Source: Ruminococcus_G sp963594675 | GTDB taxonomy: Bacteria > Bacillota > Clostridia > Lachnospirales > Lachnospiraceae | Reading direction: 5' to 3' | Assembly (NCBI GenBank): GCA_963594675.1 | Contig: CAVBGA010000187.1 | Location: 1 to 64,000 of the forward strand | Length of the DNA stretch: 64,000 bases | In this document: positions 24,957 through 34,255 of the stretch, piece after piece | Numbering within the stretch: position 1 is the stretch's first letter | Layout: each line of letters begins with the position of its first letter | Notes under the pieces: generated by a model | The model's input: the letters and a program-made list of their open reading frames with translations, nothing else | What the model was told of the DNA's origin: nothing | The model's database searches: none | Translations under genes and position numbers: made by a program

Positions 24957-26555
24957 ATGAAAATGAAAAAAGCACTTGCACTCGGTCTTGCAGCAGTTAT
25001 GGCAACCGGTATGCTGGCAGGCTGCGGCGGAAGCTCCGATTCATCCGCATCATCCAGCTCATCCAGTTCATCTGACGAGAAGGTTCTTAATTTTGGATGC
25101 CAGATGTATGGTGACGGTTTGATCGATCCTACCAACCAGATCAACGCAGCATGGAATGTTATGCGTTATGGTATCGGTGAGGCGCTTTTCAAATTTAATG
25201 ACAACATGGAGACAGAACCATGGCTGGCAGAGTCTGCTGAGACAGAGGATTATATTACATGGACAATCAAACTGAAAGAGGGCGTTAAGTTCTCCGATGG
25301 TTGTGACATGACAGCTACTAAGGTAGCAGAGTCTCTGCAGCGTATGCTGGATGAGGGACCAAACGGATCCTCCACACCAGAGAAGTATCTTCCTTATGAG
25401 TCAACAATTACAGCTGATGATGATGCAAACACCATCACGATTGTTCTTCCGGAAGCAAATACCAACCTGGAAGGTAACCTGGCTTACCCAGTATGTGCAA
25501 TTGTCGATGTTGCTGATACAGAAGATTGGAACAACGGTGTTATCGGAACTGGCCCGTATGCAGTAGAGTCCTTCGAGGATCAGGTAGGTTACACAATGGT
25601 TGCCAATGAAAACTATTACGAGGATGTTCCTTATGATAAGGTAAATATCAAGTTCCTTGGCGACAATACAGCTAAGACTATGGCTCTTCAGAGTGGAGAG
25701 ATCGATCTTGCTGAGAATATCACCAGCGTATCTGATATTCAGACTATGCAGGAGGATGAAAACTTCACTGTTGATATCGCAACAGGTGTTCGTACAGGAT
25801 TTGAGTGGATGAACATGAATGAGGGCAAGGCTCTCAGCAATGAGACTCTTCGTAAAGCAGTCCTGATGGCAATTGATTATGACAGCATTTGCGAGTCCAA
25901 TACCATCGGTGGTCTTTATACAGCTGGTTTCTCAGTACTTCCTTCAACTCTGTCCTATGGATATGATCAGCTGACAAATCCATATGCATATGATCCGGAA
26001 GGTGCAAAAGAGCTTCTTGATGAGGCTGGTATCGTAGATACGGACGGAGATGGATGGAGAGAGTTAGATGGCGAGAACATCAACCTTGTTTGTGTATCCT
26101 ATGAGAACCGACTTCTGAATGATTTCTCTGATGCATTTACTCAGTATCTTGCAGAGATTGGTATTCAGGTTACTGCAGATTATGGCAGTTCTGATGATCA
26201 GTGGAGCAAGCTGGTATCCGGTGAGTATGATTTCAACAACAATAACTGGACAACTGTAGGTAACGGTGATCCTACAGAGTATATGGCAAACTGGTACAGC
26301 AAGGCAGAGGCAAACTACTGCGGATATAAGAATGATGAGTATGATTCTCTCTATGAGCAGTTCATGGCTGAGACAGATTCTGACAAACGTACAGAGCTTT
26401 TGACTCAGATGCAGCAGATCCTTGTTGATGATGCAGTTGCTGTTATCGATGGTTACTACAACAGTTCTATGATTTATTCTAAGAATGTAGGATATGCTCA
26501 TATTCATACAGCTGACTATTACTGGCTGACAACAGAGATCACTCCGGCTGAGTAA
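24957..26555 (+). CDS. ABC transporter substrate-binding lipoprotein (family 5, peptide/nickel type)
   Basis: This 532-residue lipoprotein has a signal peptide ending in the lipobox LAGC (Cys 22), a Ser-rich linker to about residue 42, and an SBP_bac_5 domain to the end (DPEGAKELLDEAG near 350, GTGPYAVESFED near 200). Such proteins feed Opp/Dpp/Nik importers. The cobalamin riboswitch upstream points to cobalt, nickel or a corrinoid or its precursor as cargo instead of ordinary peptides; this is inference. AAAAGGAG precedes the ATG. It is first in an operon with two permeases and two ATPases. DTDGDGWRE near 365 resembles a calcium-binding loop. Confidence 0.9.
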   Translation: MKMKKALALGLAAVMATGMLAGCGGSSDSSASSSSSSSSDEKVLNFGCQMYGDGLIDPTNQINAAWNVMRYGIGEALFKFNDNMETEPWLAESAETEDYITWTIKLKEGVKFSDGCDMTATKVAESLQRMLDEGPNGSSTPEKYLPYESTITADDDANTITIVLPEANTNLEGNLAYPVCAIVDVADTEDWNNGVIGTGPYAVESFEDQVGYTMVANENYYEDVPYDKVNIKFLGDNTAKTMALQSGEIDLAENITSVSDIQTMQEDENFTVDIATGVRTGFEWMNMNEGKALSNETLRKAVLMAIDYDSICESNTIGGLYTAGFSVLPSTLSYGYDQLTNPYAYDPEGAKELLDEAGIVDTDGDGWRELDGENINLVCVSYENRLLNDFSDAFTQYLAEIGIQVTADYGSSDDQWSKLVSGEYDFNNNNWTTVGNGDPTEYMANWYSKAEANYCGYKNDEYDSLYEQFMAETDSDKRTELLTQMQQILVDDAVAVIDGYYNSSMIYSKNVGYAHIHTADYYWLTTEITPAE

Positions 26556-26583
26556 TCGTCAAAAAGATAGATTAAGTTAGACA

Positions 26584-26660
26584 GTTCACAGGATGTATAA
26601 GACCTGTGAACAAGTCTTGGCTAGAAAGGGGATACAATGAATATGGCATTGTATCCTCTT
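26584..26660 (+). terminator. Two hairpins between binding protein and permease genes
   Basis: Stem 1 is GTTCACAGG/CCTGTGAAC (26584-26592 with 26603-26611). Stem 2 is about 11 bp (26629-26639 with 26647-26658) followed by a short T-rich stretch. Such hairpins often raise the amount of binding protein over the membrane subunits by stabilising the upstream mRNA or partly terminating. Confidence 0.6.
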
Positions 26661-26744
26661 ATCGCCTAGTGCTATCATATAAGATGTTAGGTAACTAAAA
26701 ACGGATTGGAAATAAAAGCGAAATCCCTGAAGGGAGGAAAGAAA

Positions 26745-27683
26745 ATGAGCAAGAAAAAAATTATTTCCAGAATTATACAGATAGTGATCGTTTTGTTTGG
26801 AATCAGTTTTCTGACCTTCCTATTGACCTATCTGGCACCGGGAGACCCGGCACAGATTATGCTGACTTCCTCTGGTGTAATGCCTACCGAGAGTGCAGTA
26901 CAGCAGCTGCGAGAACAAATGGGTTATAATGATCCATTCTTCACCCAGTATTTCCGTTGGTTGGGAAATGCTTTGCATGGTGATTTCGGTACTTCATTTT
27001 CCTTGAATAAGCCGGTAACCACCCTGTTGCTTGCCAGATTGTGGCCCACATTGAAGTTGACGATTGTCGCTATGGTAATGATGCTGATTGTATCCATTCC
27101 TTTGGGTATGCTTTCTGCAGTTTATAAGGATACATGGGTGGACAATATTATCAGAGCCATCACCTTCTTTGGTGTGTCTATGCCCAACTTCTGGGTAGGA
27201 CTCCTTCTGATGCTGATTTTCTGTGTGAAGATGAATATCTTCCCAGTTTTGTCATCCAGTGGAGATTTAAAAAGTCTTTTCCTACCTGCGGCGACTTTGG
27301 CTTTTGCCATGTCTTCCAAGTACACCAGGCAGGTCCGTACAGCGATTCTCGAAGAGTTAAGTTCGGATTATGTAGTTGGTGCCAGAGCCAGAGGAATAAA
27401 GGAATGGAGAATTCTTTGGACAAATGTATTCCCCAACTCATTGCTTCCTTTGATTACCATGTTGGGACTTTCTGTAGGATCACTTCTTGGTGGTACTTCT
27501 GTAGTGGAAGTTATTTTCACGTATCCGGGTCTTGGAAATTTGGCGGTATCCGCGATCACTTCCAATGACTATAACCTGATTCAGGGCTATGTGCTTTGGA
27601 TCGCGCTGATCTATATGGTGATCAACTTTGTGGTGGATATTTCCTATAACTTTATTGATCCCCGTATGAGACTGAAGAGGTGA
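26745..27683 (+). CDS. ABC transporter permease (DppB/NikB type)
   Basis: About 312 residues with six membrane segments and the BPD_transp_1 loop (SSDYVVGARARGIKEWRI near residue 205) that contacts the ATPases. The N-terminal LAPGDPAQIM after the first segment is typical of DppB/OppB. The frame opens at 26706, but GGGAGG lies before the ATG at 26745, giving the usual MSKKK start. Second gene of the riboswitch-controlled operon. Confidence 0.92.
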   Translation: MSKKKIISRIIQIVIVLFGISFLTFLLTYLAPGDPAQIMLTSSGVMPTESAVQQLREQMGYNDPFFTQYFRWLGNALHGDFGTSFSLNKPVTTLLLARLWPTLKLTIVAMVMMLIVSIPLGMLSAVYKDTWVDNIIRAITFFGVSMPNFWVGLLLMLIFCVKMNIFPVLSSSGDLKSLFLPAATLAFAMSSKYTRQVRTAILEELSSDYVVGARARGIKEWRILWTNVFPNSLLPLITMLGLSVGSLLGGTSVVEVIFTYPGLGNLAVSAITSNDYNLIQGYVLWIALIYMVINFVVDISYNFIDPRMRLKR

Positions 27684-27687
27684 TGCC

Positions 27688-28527
27688 ATGAATACGAAAA
27701 AGAAAAATTTCTTTCTGAGATATAAAACATTTACTATTTTCGGAATTCTGGCCATTCTTATTATTTTAGCGGCTATTTTTGCACCTATCGTGTCCGGAGG
27801 AATTGATCCTACGGCGGGTAATCTGCAGGATGCCGTGTTAGCGCCCAGCTCTGAGCACATCTTTGGTACAGATAAGATGGGCCGTGATATTTTTGCCCGT
27901 GTAATTTACGGAGCAAGAGTATCTCTGGTAGCAGCATTTTCTGTTGTACTTTTATCATTTGCCATTGGTGCTGTTCTTGGTGTATTGGCTGGCTATTTTG
28001 GTAAATTGGTGGATGCAGTCATCATGCGTATTGCAGATATGATGGTATCCTTCCCAGGTCTGGTGCTTGCTATGGCGGTGGCAGGTATTTTGGGTGCTAG
28101 TATTCGTAATGCGGTTTTGGCTATTGCGGTAGTAACTTGGCCAAAATATGCCCGACTTGCCAGATCTTTGGTAATGAAGATTAGAGACAGAGAATATGTG
28201 GCGGCAGCAATCGTAACTGGTTCCAAAACCCCTTACATGCTGATTCACTATATGCTTCCCAATGCCCTTCCTACCTTGGTAGTTACGGCAGCGACAGATA
28301 TTGGTTCCCTTATGTTGGAACTGGCAGGTCTGTCCTTCCTGGGCTTCGGTGCAGTATCACCTACGCCGGAATGGGGACTTATGCTGAGTGAAGGCCGTGC
28401 TTATATGCAGACAGCGCCCTGGCTTATGGTATTCCCAGGTCTTGCAATCTTTATCACTGTTGTTGTATTTAACATGCTCGGAGATGGTCTGCGAGATATC
28501 TTAGACCCAAAGAGCAATGAAGACTAG
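27688..28527 (+). CDS. ABC transporter permease (DppC/NikC type)
   Basis: This 279-residue membrane protein is of the DppC/OppC type. FGTDKMGRDIFARVIYGARV near residue 55 is the family signature after the first membrane segment, and the EAA-like loop REYVAAAIVTG near 170 contacts the ATPases. It starts 4 bases after the DppB-type stop. Third gene of the operon. Confidence 0.92.
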   Translation: MNTKKKNFFLRYKTFTIFGILAILIILAAIFAPIVSGGIDPTAGNLQDAVLAPSSEHIFGTDKMGRDIFARVIYGARVSLVAAFSVVLLSFAIGAVLGVLAGYFGKLVDAVIMRIADMMVSFPGLVLAMAVAGILGASIRNAVLAIAVVTWPKYARLARSLVMKIRDREYVAAAIVTGSKTPYMLIHYMLPNALPTLVVTAATDIGSLMLELAGLSFLGFGAVSPTPEWGLMLSEGRAYMQTAPWLMVFPGLAIFITVVVFNMLGDGLRDILDPKSNED

Positions 28528-28539
28528 GAGGTAAGTAAT

Positions 28540-29328
28540 ATGGCAATGCTTGAAGTGAAAAATATTACCATCTCCTACGGAAACCAGCCAACCGTTAAAA
28601 ACTTTTCCATGACCTTGGAAAAGGGAGAAATCTGTTCCTTGGTTGGAGAATCCGGAAGCGGTAAGACTACGGTGATTCGTGCAATTTTCGGTCTCTTGGC
28701 CGGAGGCGGCAAGGTGACAGAAGGAGATATTATCTTTGAAGGCGAATCCCTGCTTTCTTATTCTAAAAACAAATGGAGAGAACTCAGAGGGACACAGATT
28801 TCAATGATCTTCCAGGATTCCGGTGCTATGATGAATCCTACCAAGAAGATTGGCTCTGTATTTACAGAATATATTCGTACTCATGAAAAAATTTCTAAAA
28901 AGGATGCCTGGGCTAAGGGCATAGATATGCTGGAGCGTATGCGTCTTCCTTCCGGAGACAATATTATGCGCAGCTATCCTTTCCAGTTGTCCGGTGGTAT
29001 GCGGCAGAGAGTGGGTATTGCTATGGGAATGACATATCAGCCCAAACTTCTGTTGGCAGACGAGCCTACTTCTGCTCTTGATGTGACTACACAGGCACAG
29101 ATTGTCCGTCAGATGATGGAATTGAGAGAAGAATATGGCACCAGTATTATCGTCGTTACTCATAACCTGGGTGTGGCTTCCTATATGGCAGATCAATTGA
29201 TCGTCATGAAGGATGGTCTGATCGAGGATGAGGGTGACAGAAATTATATACTGAAGGAATCTCAGAACGCATATACAAAGAAACTTCTTGATGCGGTTCC
29301 GTCTATAGGAGGTGCGCGTTATGTCTGA
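28540..29328 (+). CDS. ABC transporter ATPase (DppD/NikD type)
   Basis: This 262-residue ATPase has Walker A GESGSGKT near residue 37, signature LSGGMRQRVGIA near 150 and Walker B LLLADEPT near 170. It drives the importer with the DppF-type partner. It is short for DppD (usually about 320), lacking most of the C-terminal oligopeptide-transporter extension with its cysteines. It overlaps the next gene by 8 bases. Confidence 0.92.
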   Translation: MAMLEVKNITISYGNQPTVKNFSMTLEKGEICSLVGESGSGKTTVIRAIFGLLAGGGKVTEGDIIFEGESLLSYSKNKWRELRGTQISMIFQDSGAMMNPTKKIGSVFTEYIRTHEKISKKDAWAKGIDMLERMRLPSGDNIMRSYPFQLSGGMRQRVGIAMGMTYQPKLLLADEPTSALDVTTQAQIVRQMMELREEYGTSIIVVTHNLGVASYMADQLIVMKDGLIEDEGDRNYILKESQNAYTKKLLDAVPSIGGARYV

Positions 29329-30292
29329 TGAAAAAGAGCTGATCCTTGAGGCGAAACATATTACAAGAAAATTCCCGGCAGCAGGAGGTAAGACTCTGAC
29401 TGCTTGTAATGATATCAACCTTAAGTTTTACAAGGGTAAGACCTTGGGCCTGGTTGGAGAATCCGGTTGCGGTAAATCCACTTTTATGAGATTTTTAGTT
29501 TCTTTGGATACTCCCACAGAAGGTCAGATTATTTTTAAAGGGGAAGATATTACAAAATTAAAAGGAGAGAAGCTGAGACAAAATCGTCAGCATATTCAGA
29601 TGGTTTTTCAGGATCCCAGTTCTTCCTTTAATCCCAAAATGAAGATCAGGGACATCATCTGCGAGCCCCTGATGAACTTTAAAAGAATTAAGGCTTCTGA
29701 AAAGGATGCGGCCGCCAGAAAACTTCTGGAGATGGTAGAACTTCCGGGAGATATGGCAGATCGTTATCCCCATAATATGTCCGGTGGTCAGCGTCAGCGT
29801 GTAGCTATTGCAAGAGCTTTGGCTTTGGAGCCGGAAGTAATCGTTATGGATGAGGCGACCAGTGCTTTGGACGTATCGGTACAGAAGACGATTATTGAAT
29901 TGATCACAAGGCTGCAGAGAGAAAGAAATATTACCATCGGCTTTATTTGTCATGATATTGGTCTGGTACAGTCTTTTGCTCATGAGATTGCAGTTATGTA
30001 TCTTGGCAATATTGTAGAGACTATGCCGGGAGAGGATATTGGCGAGCATGCGATGCACCCCTATACCCAGGCTCTTTTGGGATCTGTCTTTGATATCAAG
30101 ATGGATTTTTCCAAGAAAATCGAGAGCATCGAAAGTGAGGCTCCAAGTCCCTTAGACATGCCTCAGGGATGTCCTTTCTGTGATCGTTGTGACCGCTGTA
30201 TGGATATTTGCAAAAGTGAGAAACCTAAATTGGTGGAAGTTGCCAAGGACCATGAGGTAGCTTGTCATCTTTACTCCCAGGGGAAAAATTAA
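29321..30292 (+). CDS. ABC transporter ATPase (DppF/NikE type)
   Basis: About 323 residues with Walker A GESGCGKST near 48, signature NMSGGQRQRVAIARAL near 158 and Walker B EVIVMDEATSALD. The C-terminal extension carries CPFCDRCDRCMDIC near 285, the Cys-rich region seen in Dpp/Opp ATPases, some of which bind an iron-sulfur cluster. A GTG at 29312 is in frame, but AGGAGG favours the ATG at 29321. Last gene of the operon. Confidence 0.92.
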   Translation: MSDEKELILEAKHITRKFPAAGGKTLTACNDINLKFYKGKTLGLVGESGCGKSTFMRFLVSLDTPTEGQIIFKGEDITKLKGEKLRQNRQHIQMVFQDPSSSFNPKMKIRDIICEPLMNFKRIKASEKDAAARKLLEMVELPGDMADRYPHNMSGGQRQRVAIARALALEPEVIVMDEATSALDVSVQKTIIELITRLQRERNITIGFICHDIGLVQSFAHEIAVMYLGNIVETMPGEDIGEHAMHPYTQALLGSVFDIKMDFSKKIESIESEAPSPLDMPQGCPFCDRCDRCMDICKSEKPKLVEVAKDHEVACHLYSQGKN

Positions 30293-30529
30293 AGAAAAAT
30301 AGTCTTTACTAAGTGCAAATGTAAAGTCAAGAGAAGAGATATAGCATTTTGGAAGTCAAAAAAACTTGCACTTTGCTAAAAAAAGGAATATATATATTGT
30401 TGGGTGGTCGGTTAGTTAAGACAAAACGACAGGACAATCTCCACCGGACATAGGGTATATCTTAGAAAGAAATGTACGCAAGAGCGTTCATTATAAAACA
30501 AAAATTAATCAAAGAAAGGGTTAACAATT

Positions 30530-30748
30530 ATGAAAAAAACTTACAAAATCGACGTTGATTGCGCAGCTTGTGCAGAGAAGATGGAAGTAGCAGCTAAAGG
30601 CACAGAGGGTGTTAAAGACGCAACTGTAAGCTTTATGACACTGAAAATGAAAGTTGAATTCGACGAAGGTGCAGATGTTGAAACTGTTATGCAGAATGTT
30701 CGCACAAACTGCAAAAAAGTTGAGGACGACTGTGAAGTATTTATCTAA
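30530..30748 (+). CDS. Heavy-metal-associated (HMA) domain protein
   Basis: This 72-residue free HMA domain of CopZ/MerP type has the metal-binding CAAC at residues 11-14 after KIDVD, in the usual beta-alpha-beta-beta-alpha-beta length. It probably delivers metal to the P1B ATPase encoded next, which lacks its own N-terminal HMA domain. AAAGG precedes the ATG. An intrinsic terminator separates the two genes, so the small protein may be made in excess. Confidence 0.9.
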   Translation: MKKTYKIDVDCAACAEKMEVAAKGTEGVKDATVSFMTLKMKVEFDEGADVETVMQNVRTNCKKVEDDCEVFI

Positions 30749-30785
30749 TATCTGATTGTTCGTAAAGAATAAACACTGCTGAAGG

Positions 30786-30826
30786 CGGCTGCAGGAAGGT
30801 GAAAAAGCCTGCCTGCAGCCGTTTTT
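30786..30826 (+). terminator. Intrinsic terminator after the HMA gene
   Basis: Perfect 10-bp stem CGGCTGCAGG/CCTGCAGCCG (30786-30795 with 30812-30821) followed by five T. Confidence 0.85.
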
Positions 30827-30835
30827 CTGTTGCCA

Positions 30836-30875
30836 TGTATCCGGAGGGAGCTACCGGTGGCAGGTCCTGCAGGTA
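30836..30875. repeat. Two-copy intergenic element, copy B
   Basis: TGTATCCG, then 21 bases on GTGGCAGGTCCTGCAGGTA, matching copy A at 22485-22524. It sits between the HMA terminator and the ATPase ribosome binding site. TACC/GGTA and CAGG/CCTG allow a small hairpin. Confidence 0.55.
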
Positions 30876-30903
30876 ACTGTATTTCGTAATTGAAGGAGTA
30901 GTT

Positions 30904-32814
30904 ATGAATAAAAAACAAAAACGTCTATTGATTCGCATCATAATTGCGGCAATTTTCTTTGTGCCTTTATATCTGATTTCAGAAGGAATTGTTGATGTGA
31001 ACATGCCTAAGCCGGCATTGATCATTCTTTTCTTGATTCCTTATCTGACAGTAGGATATGACATATTAAGAAAAGCCTTTTTGGGTATTAAGAATAAGCA
31101 GGTATTTGACGAGTCTTTCCTTATGACAGTAGCAACTGTCGGCGCCATTGTACTTGGTGAGTATGGTGAGGGTGTTGCCGTTATGTTGCTTTTCCAGGTA
31201 GGAGAATTGTTCCAGTCTTATGCCGTAGGAAAGAGCCGTCGCAATATTTCTGACCTGATGGATATCCGTCCGGATTATGCTAATATTGAGGTGGACGGTC
31301 AGTTAGAACAGGTAGACCCTGATGAAGTAGAAGTGGGAAGCATTATTGTGGTACAGCCTGGTGAGAAAATTCCTCTTGATGGTGTGATTAAAGAAGGTAG
31401 TTCCGCGCTGAATACCAGTGCTCTGACAGGTGAAAGTAAACCTGTTGATGTGGCGCCAGGACAGACGGTTCTTAGTGGAAGCATCAATATGACAGGTGTT
31501 CTTAAGATAGAGACCACCACAGAATTTGATGAATCTACAGCTTCTAAGATTCTGGACCTTGTAGAGAATGCAGCTTCCAGAAAATCAAAATCTGAGAACT
31601 TTATTTCCAAATTTGCCCGTGTGTACACACCTATTGTGTGTTATGCAGCTTTGGCTCTTGCTATTCTTCCGCCTCTTTTCATTATGCTTACAGGAATTGG
31701 TGGAGCTGGCTATGCGAGTACAGGAGCCATCTGGAGTGACTGGGTGCTTCGTGCTTGTACTTTCTTGGTAATTAGCTGTCCTTGTGCAGTAGTAATCAGT
31801 ATCCCATTGAGTTTCTTCGCAGGAATTGGTGGAGCCAGCAGTCAGGGTGTTCTGGTGAAGGGTTCCAACTATTTGGAAACTCTTTCTGAGGTATCTGTTA
31901 TTGCCTTTGATAAAACAGGAACGATTACTAAGGGTAATTTTGAGGTAACAGCCATTCATCACAACCCTATGGATGACAAGAAGCTTCTGGAGTATGCGGC
32001 ACTTGCAGAGTGTCATTCCTCCCATCCTATCAGCCTTAGTCTTCAGAAGGCTTATGCTGGTAAACTTGACCAGTCCAGAGTAACAGATCTTCAGGAGATC
32101 AGTGGCCATGGTATTATGGCTAAGGTAGATGGCAAGAATGTTGCTATCGGTAATGAAAAAATGATGAAAAAAGTGGGCGTGGAAGCACACACATGCCACC
32201 ATACAGGAACGATTATTCATATAGCTATTGATGGAGAGTATTGTGGACATATCGTTATTTCTGACGAGTTGAAACCTACTTCTAAAGAAGCTATGGCAGA
32301 GCTGAAGCATGCAGGCGTAGAAAAGACGGTTATGCTGACAGGAGATGCTGAGGCAGTTGCAAAGAAGGTTGCTGCAGAGGTTGGACTTACCGATTACAGA
32401 GCAGAGCTTCTTCCGGCTGATAAAGTAACTGCTGTAGAAGAGCTTTTGGCTGAGTGTAAGGGAGGAAAGAGACTGGCCTTTGTTGGTGATGGTATTAATG
32501 ATGCACCAGTTCTGTCTCGTGCTGACATCGGTATTGCTATGGGTGCTCTTGGATCAGATGCTGCCATTGAGGCAGCTGACATCGTTCTGATGGATGATGA
32601 TCCTCTTAAGATTGCTAAGGCAATTAAGATTTCCAGAAAGTGTCTGGGAATTGTGAAACAGAACATCATCTTCGCTCTTGGCGTTAAAATCCTTTGTCTG
32701 ATACTTGCAGCCTTTGGTATCGCCAATATGTGGGTAGCAATCATTGCCGATGTAGGTGTTATGATTCTGGCCGTATTGAATGCTATCCGTTGTCTCTTTG
32801 TGAAGAACTTATGA
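30904..32814 (+). CDS. P1B-type heavy-metal-translocating ATPase (Zn/Cd type)
   Basis: This 636-residue membrane ATPase exports soft divalent metals. Visible motifs are TGES near residue 178, the membrane CPC (SCPCAVVIS) near 295, DKTGT near 337, the HP pair (SSHPIS) near 378 and GDGINDAP near 535. In the last membrane helix ADVGVMILAVLNAIR carries the Asp and Gly that mark Zn/Cd/Pb (CadA/ZntA) pumps. No N-terminal HMA domain is present; the separate HMA gene upstream supplies it. Its stop overlaps the start of a MATE gene (ATGA). Confidence 0.93.
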   Translation: MNKKQKRLLIRIIIAAIFFVPLYLISEGIVDVNMPKPALIILFLIPYLTVGYDILRKAFLGIKNKQVFDESFLMTVATVGAIVLGEYGEGVAVMLLFQVGELFQSYAVGKSRRNISDLMDIRPDYANIEVDGQLEQVDPDEVEVGSIIVVQPGEKIPLDGVIKEGSSALNTSALTGESKPVDVAPGQTVLSGSINMTGVLKIETTTEFDESTASKILDLVENAASRKSKSENFISKFARVYTPIVCYAALALAILPPLFIMLTGIGGAGYASTGAIWSDWVLRACTFLVISCPCAVVISIPLSFFAGIGGASSQGVLVKGSNYLETLSEVSVIAFDKTGTITKGNFEVTAIHHNPMDDKKLLEYAALAECHSSHPISLSLQKAYAGKLDQSRVTDLQEISGHGIMAKVDGKNVAIGNEKMMKKVGVEAHTCHHTGTIIHIAIDGEYCGHIVISDELKPTSKEAMAELKHAGVEKTVMLTGDAEAVAKKVAAEVGLTDYRAELLPADKVTAVEELLAECKGGKRLAFVGDGINDAPVLSRADIGIAMGALGSDAAIEAADIVLMDDDPLKIAKAIKISRKCLGIVKQNIIFALGVKILCLILAAFGIANMWVAIIADVGVMILAVLNAIRCLFVKNL

Positions 32815-34163
32815 AAAAATCAACAAAAGACCTGACAGTGGGAACTCCTTGGAAGGCGATTATTATGTTTGCCCTGCCTTTGCTTGGCAGTTCCCTAATC
32901 CAGCAAATGTATGGAACGGTGGATCTGTTTTTTGTCAGCAGATATCTAGGTACCAATGCAGCCTCTGCTGTAGGAGCCAGTGATCTTCTGGTTACATGTC
33001 TGGTAGGACTTTTTACAGGAATTTCCGTAGGTTCCAATGTGGTTGCTGCACAAGCCTTTGGCGCAAAGGATAAAGAGCGACTTCATGAACTGATTCAGAC
33101 CATGGTAACCTTTGGTGTGATTGGTGCTCTTGTTTTATTGGCAATTGGTGAGCTTTTCGCGCCCACCTTCTTGCAATGGCTGAACACGCCGGAAAGCATT
33201 CAGCCCTTGGCGGTAACTTATTTAAGAATTTATTTCTTATGTATTTTCAGCATTGTTTTATATAATCTCTGCTCTGGAGTTGTGAGAGCTTTGGGAGACT
33301 CTGCTGCGGCCATGCGCTTCCAGATTTATGGTGGCTTAGCCAACGTGGTAATGGATTTTCTTATGATTGTATTCTTGAAATGGGGCGTTGCCGGTGCAGC
33401 TTTGGCTACATTCCTGTCTCAGACTACGGCAGCTTTCTTTACCATCCGTTATCTGATGCGTTTGGAAAGGGAAATTCGCTTGGATCTTAAGCAGCCCATG
33501 ATCAATGGCTATCTGTTAAAGAAGGTACTGGCGGTAGGAATTCCCTCAGGTGTTCAATCTATGATCGTCACTTTTGCCAATCTTTTGGTGCAGGCGGTGA
33601 TCAATGGTTTTGGTGTTGCGGTTATCGCAGCCTTTGTGGTGTATTTCAAGGTGGAACTTTTCATTTGGTATCCCCTGGTGGCCATTGGTCAGGCCCTGGT
33701 TACTTATACAGCTCAGAATATCGGGGCAGGACGCAAGGATCGTGTCAAGAGTGGAGCCGTTACAGGGGTTATTCTTGGGGTTGTAGTGTGTCTGGTACTT
33801 GGCAATCTCCTTCGCTTTTTCGCACCTCAGATTTTCGGACTTTTCAATCCGGATACCGAGGTGATCGAGGCAGGAGTTTCCATTGTATCCGTAACCTTCC
33901 CATTGTATTTCCTTTGCTGTTTTCAGGATGCTTTTGGAAGTGTCTTGAAAGGTTTCGGCAACGGAACCTGGCCTATGGTGGTTAGTGTATGCTTTCTTTG
34001 CATATTCCGAGTTGTTATACTTTATGCTTTTAATGCAAAATGGCATACCATTGCAACGGTAGCAGCGGTATATCCTATCACCTGGGCGGCGGCAGGCCTT
34101 TTTATGTTCCTGGCCTTGCTTATCTTTATGAGAAAATATAATCAGGGAATGAATAGAAAATAA
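32811..34163 (+). CDS. MATE family efflux transporter (2 of 6), coupled to the metal ATPase
   Basis: About 450 residues in 12 segments, MATE type (PLLGSSLIQQMYGTVDLFFV near residue 25). The frame opens at 32694 inside the ATPase gene, but only MKKSTKDLTVG at 32811 starts the MATE homology. That ATG overlaps the ATPase stop and lacks a good ribosome binding site, so translation is coupled. The pairing suggests a shared stress regulon, though MATE pumps are not known metal exporters. Confidence 0.9.
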   Translation: MKKSTKDLTVGTPWKAIIMFALPLLGSSLIQQMYGTVDLFFVSRYLGTNAASAVGASDLLVTCLVGLFTGISVGSNVVAAQAFGAKDKERLHELIQTMVTFGVIGALVLLAIGELFAPTFLQWLNTPESIQPLAVTYLRIYFLCIFSIVLYNLCSGVVRALGDSAAAMRFQIYGGLANVVMDFLMIVFLKWGVAGAALATFLSQTTAAFFTIRYLMRLEREIRLDLKQPMINGYLLKKVLAVGIPSGVQSMIVTFANLLVQAVINGFGVAVIAAFVVYFKVELFIWYPLVAIGQALVTYTAQNIGAGRKDRVKSGAVTGVILGVVVCLVLGNLLRFFAPQIFGLFNPDTEVIEAGVSIVSVTFPLYFLCCFQDAFGSVLKGFGNGTWPMVVSVCFLCIFRVVILYAFNAKWHTIATVAAVYPITWAAAGLFMFLALLIFMRKYNQGMNRK

Positions 34164-34174
34164 TGTACGAATCC

Positions 34175-34214
34175 ACAATCTCGCTATATAATCTGATATA
34201 GCGAGATTGTTTTA
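34175..34214 (+). terminator. Intrinsic terminator after the ATPase-MATE operon
   Basis: Perfect 14-bp stem (34175-34188 with 34197-34210), 8-base loop, then TTTT. Confidence 0.9.
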
Positions 34215-34255
34215 TGCAAAAATCAGAAAGTCCTATCTGACGGAAAGGGGTATTT

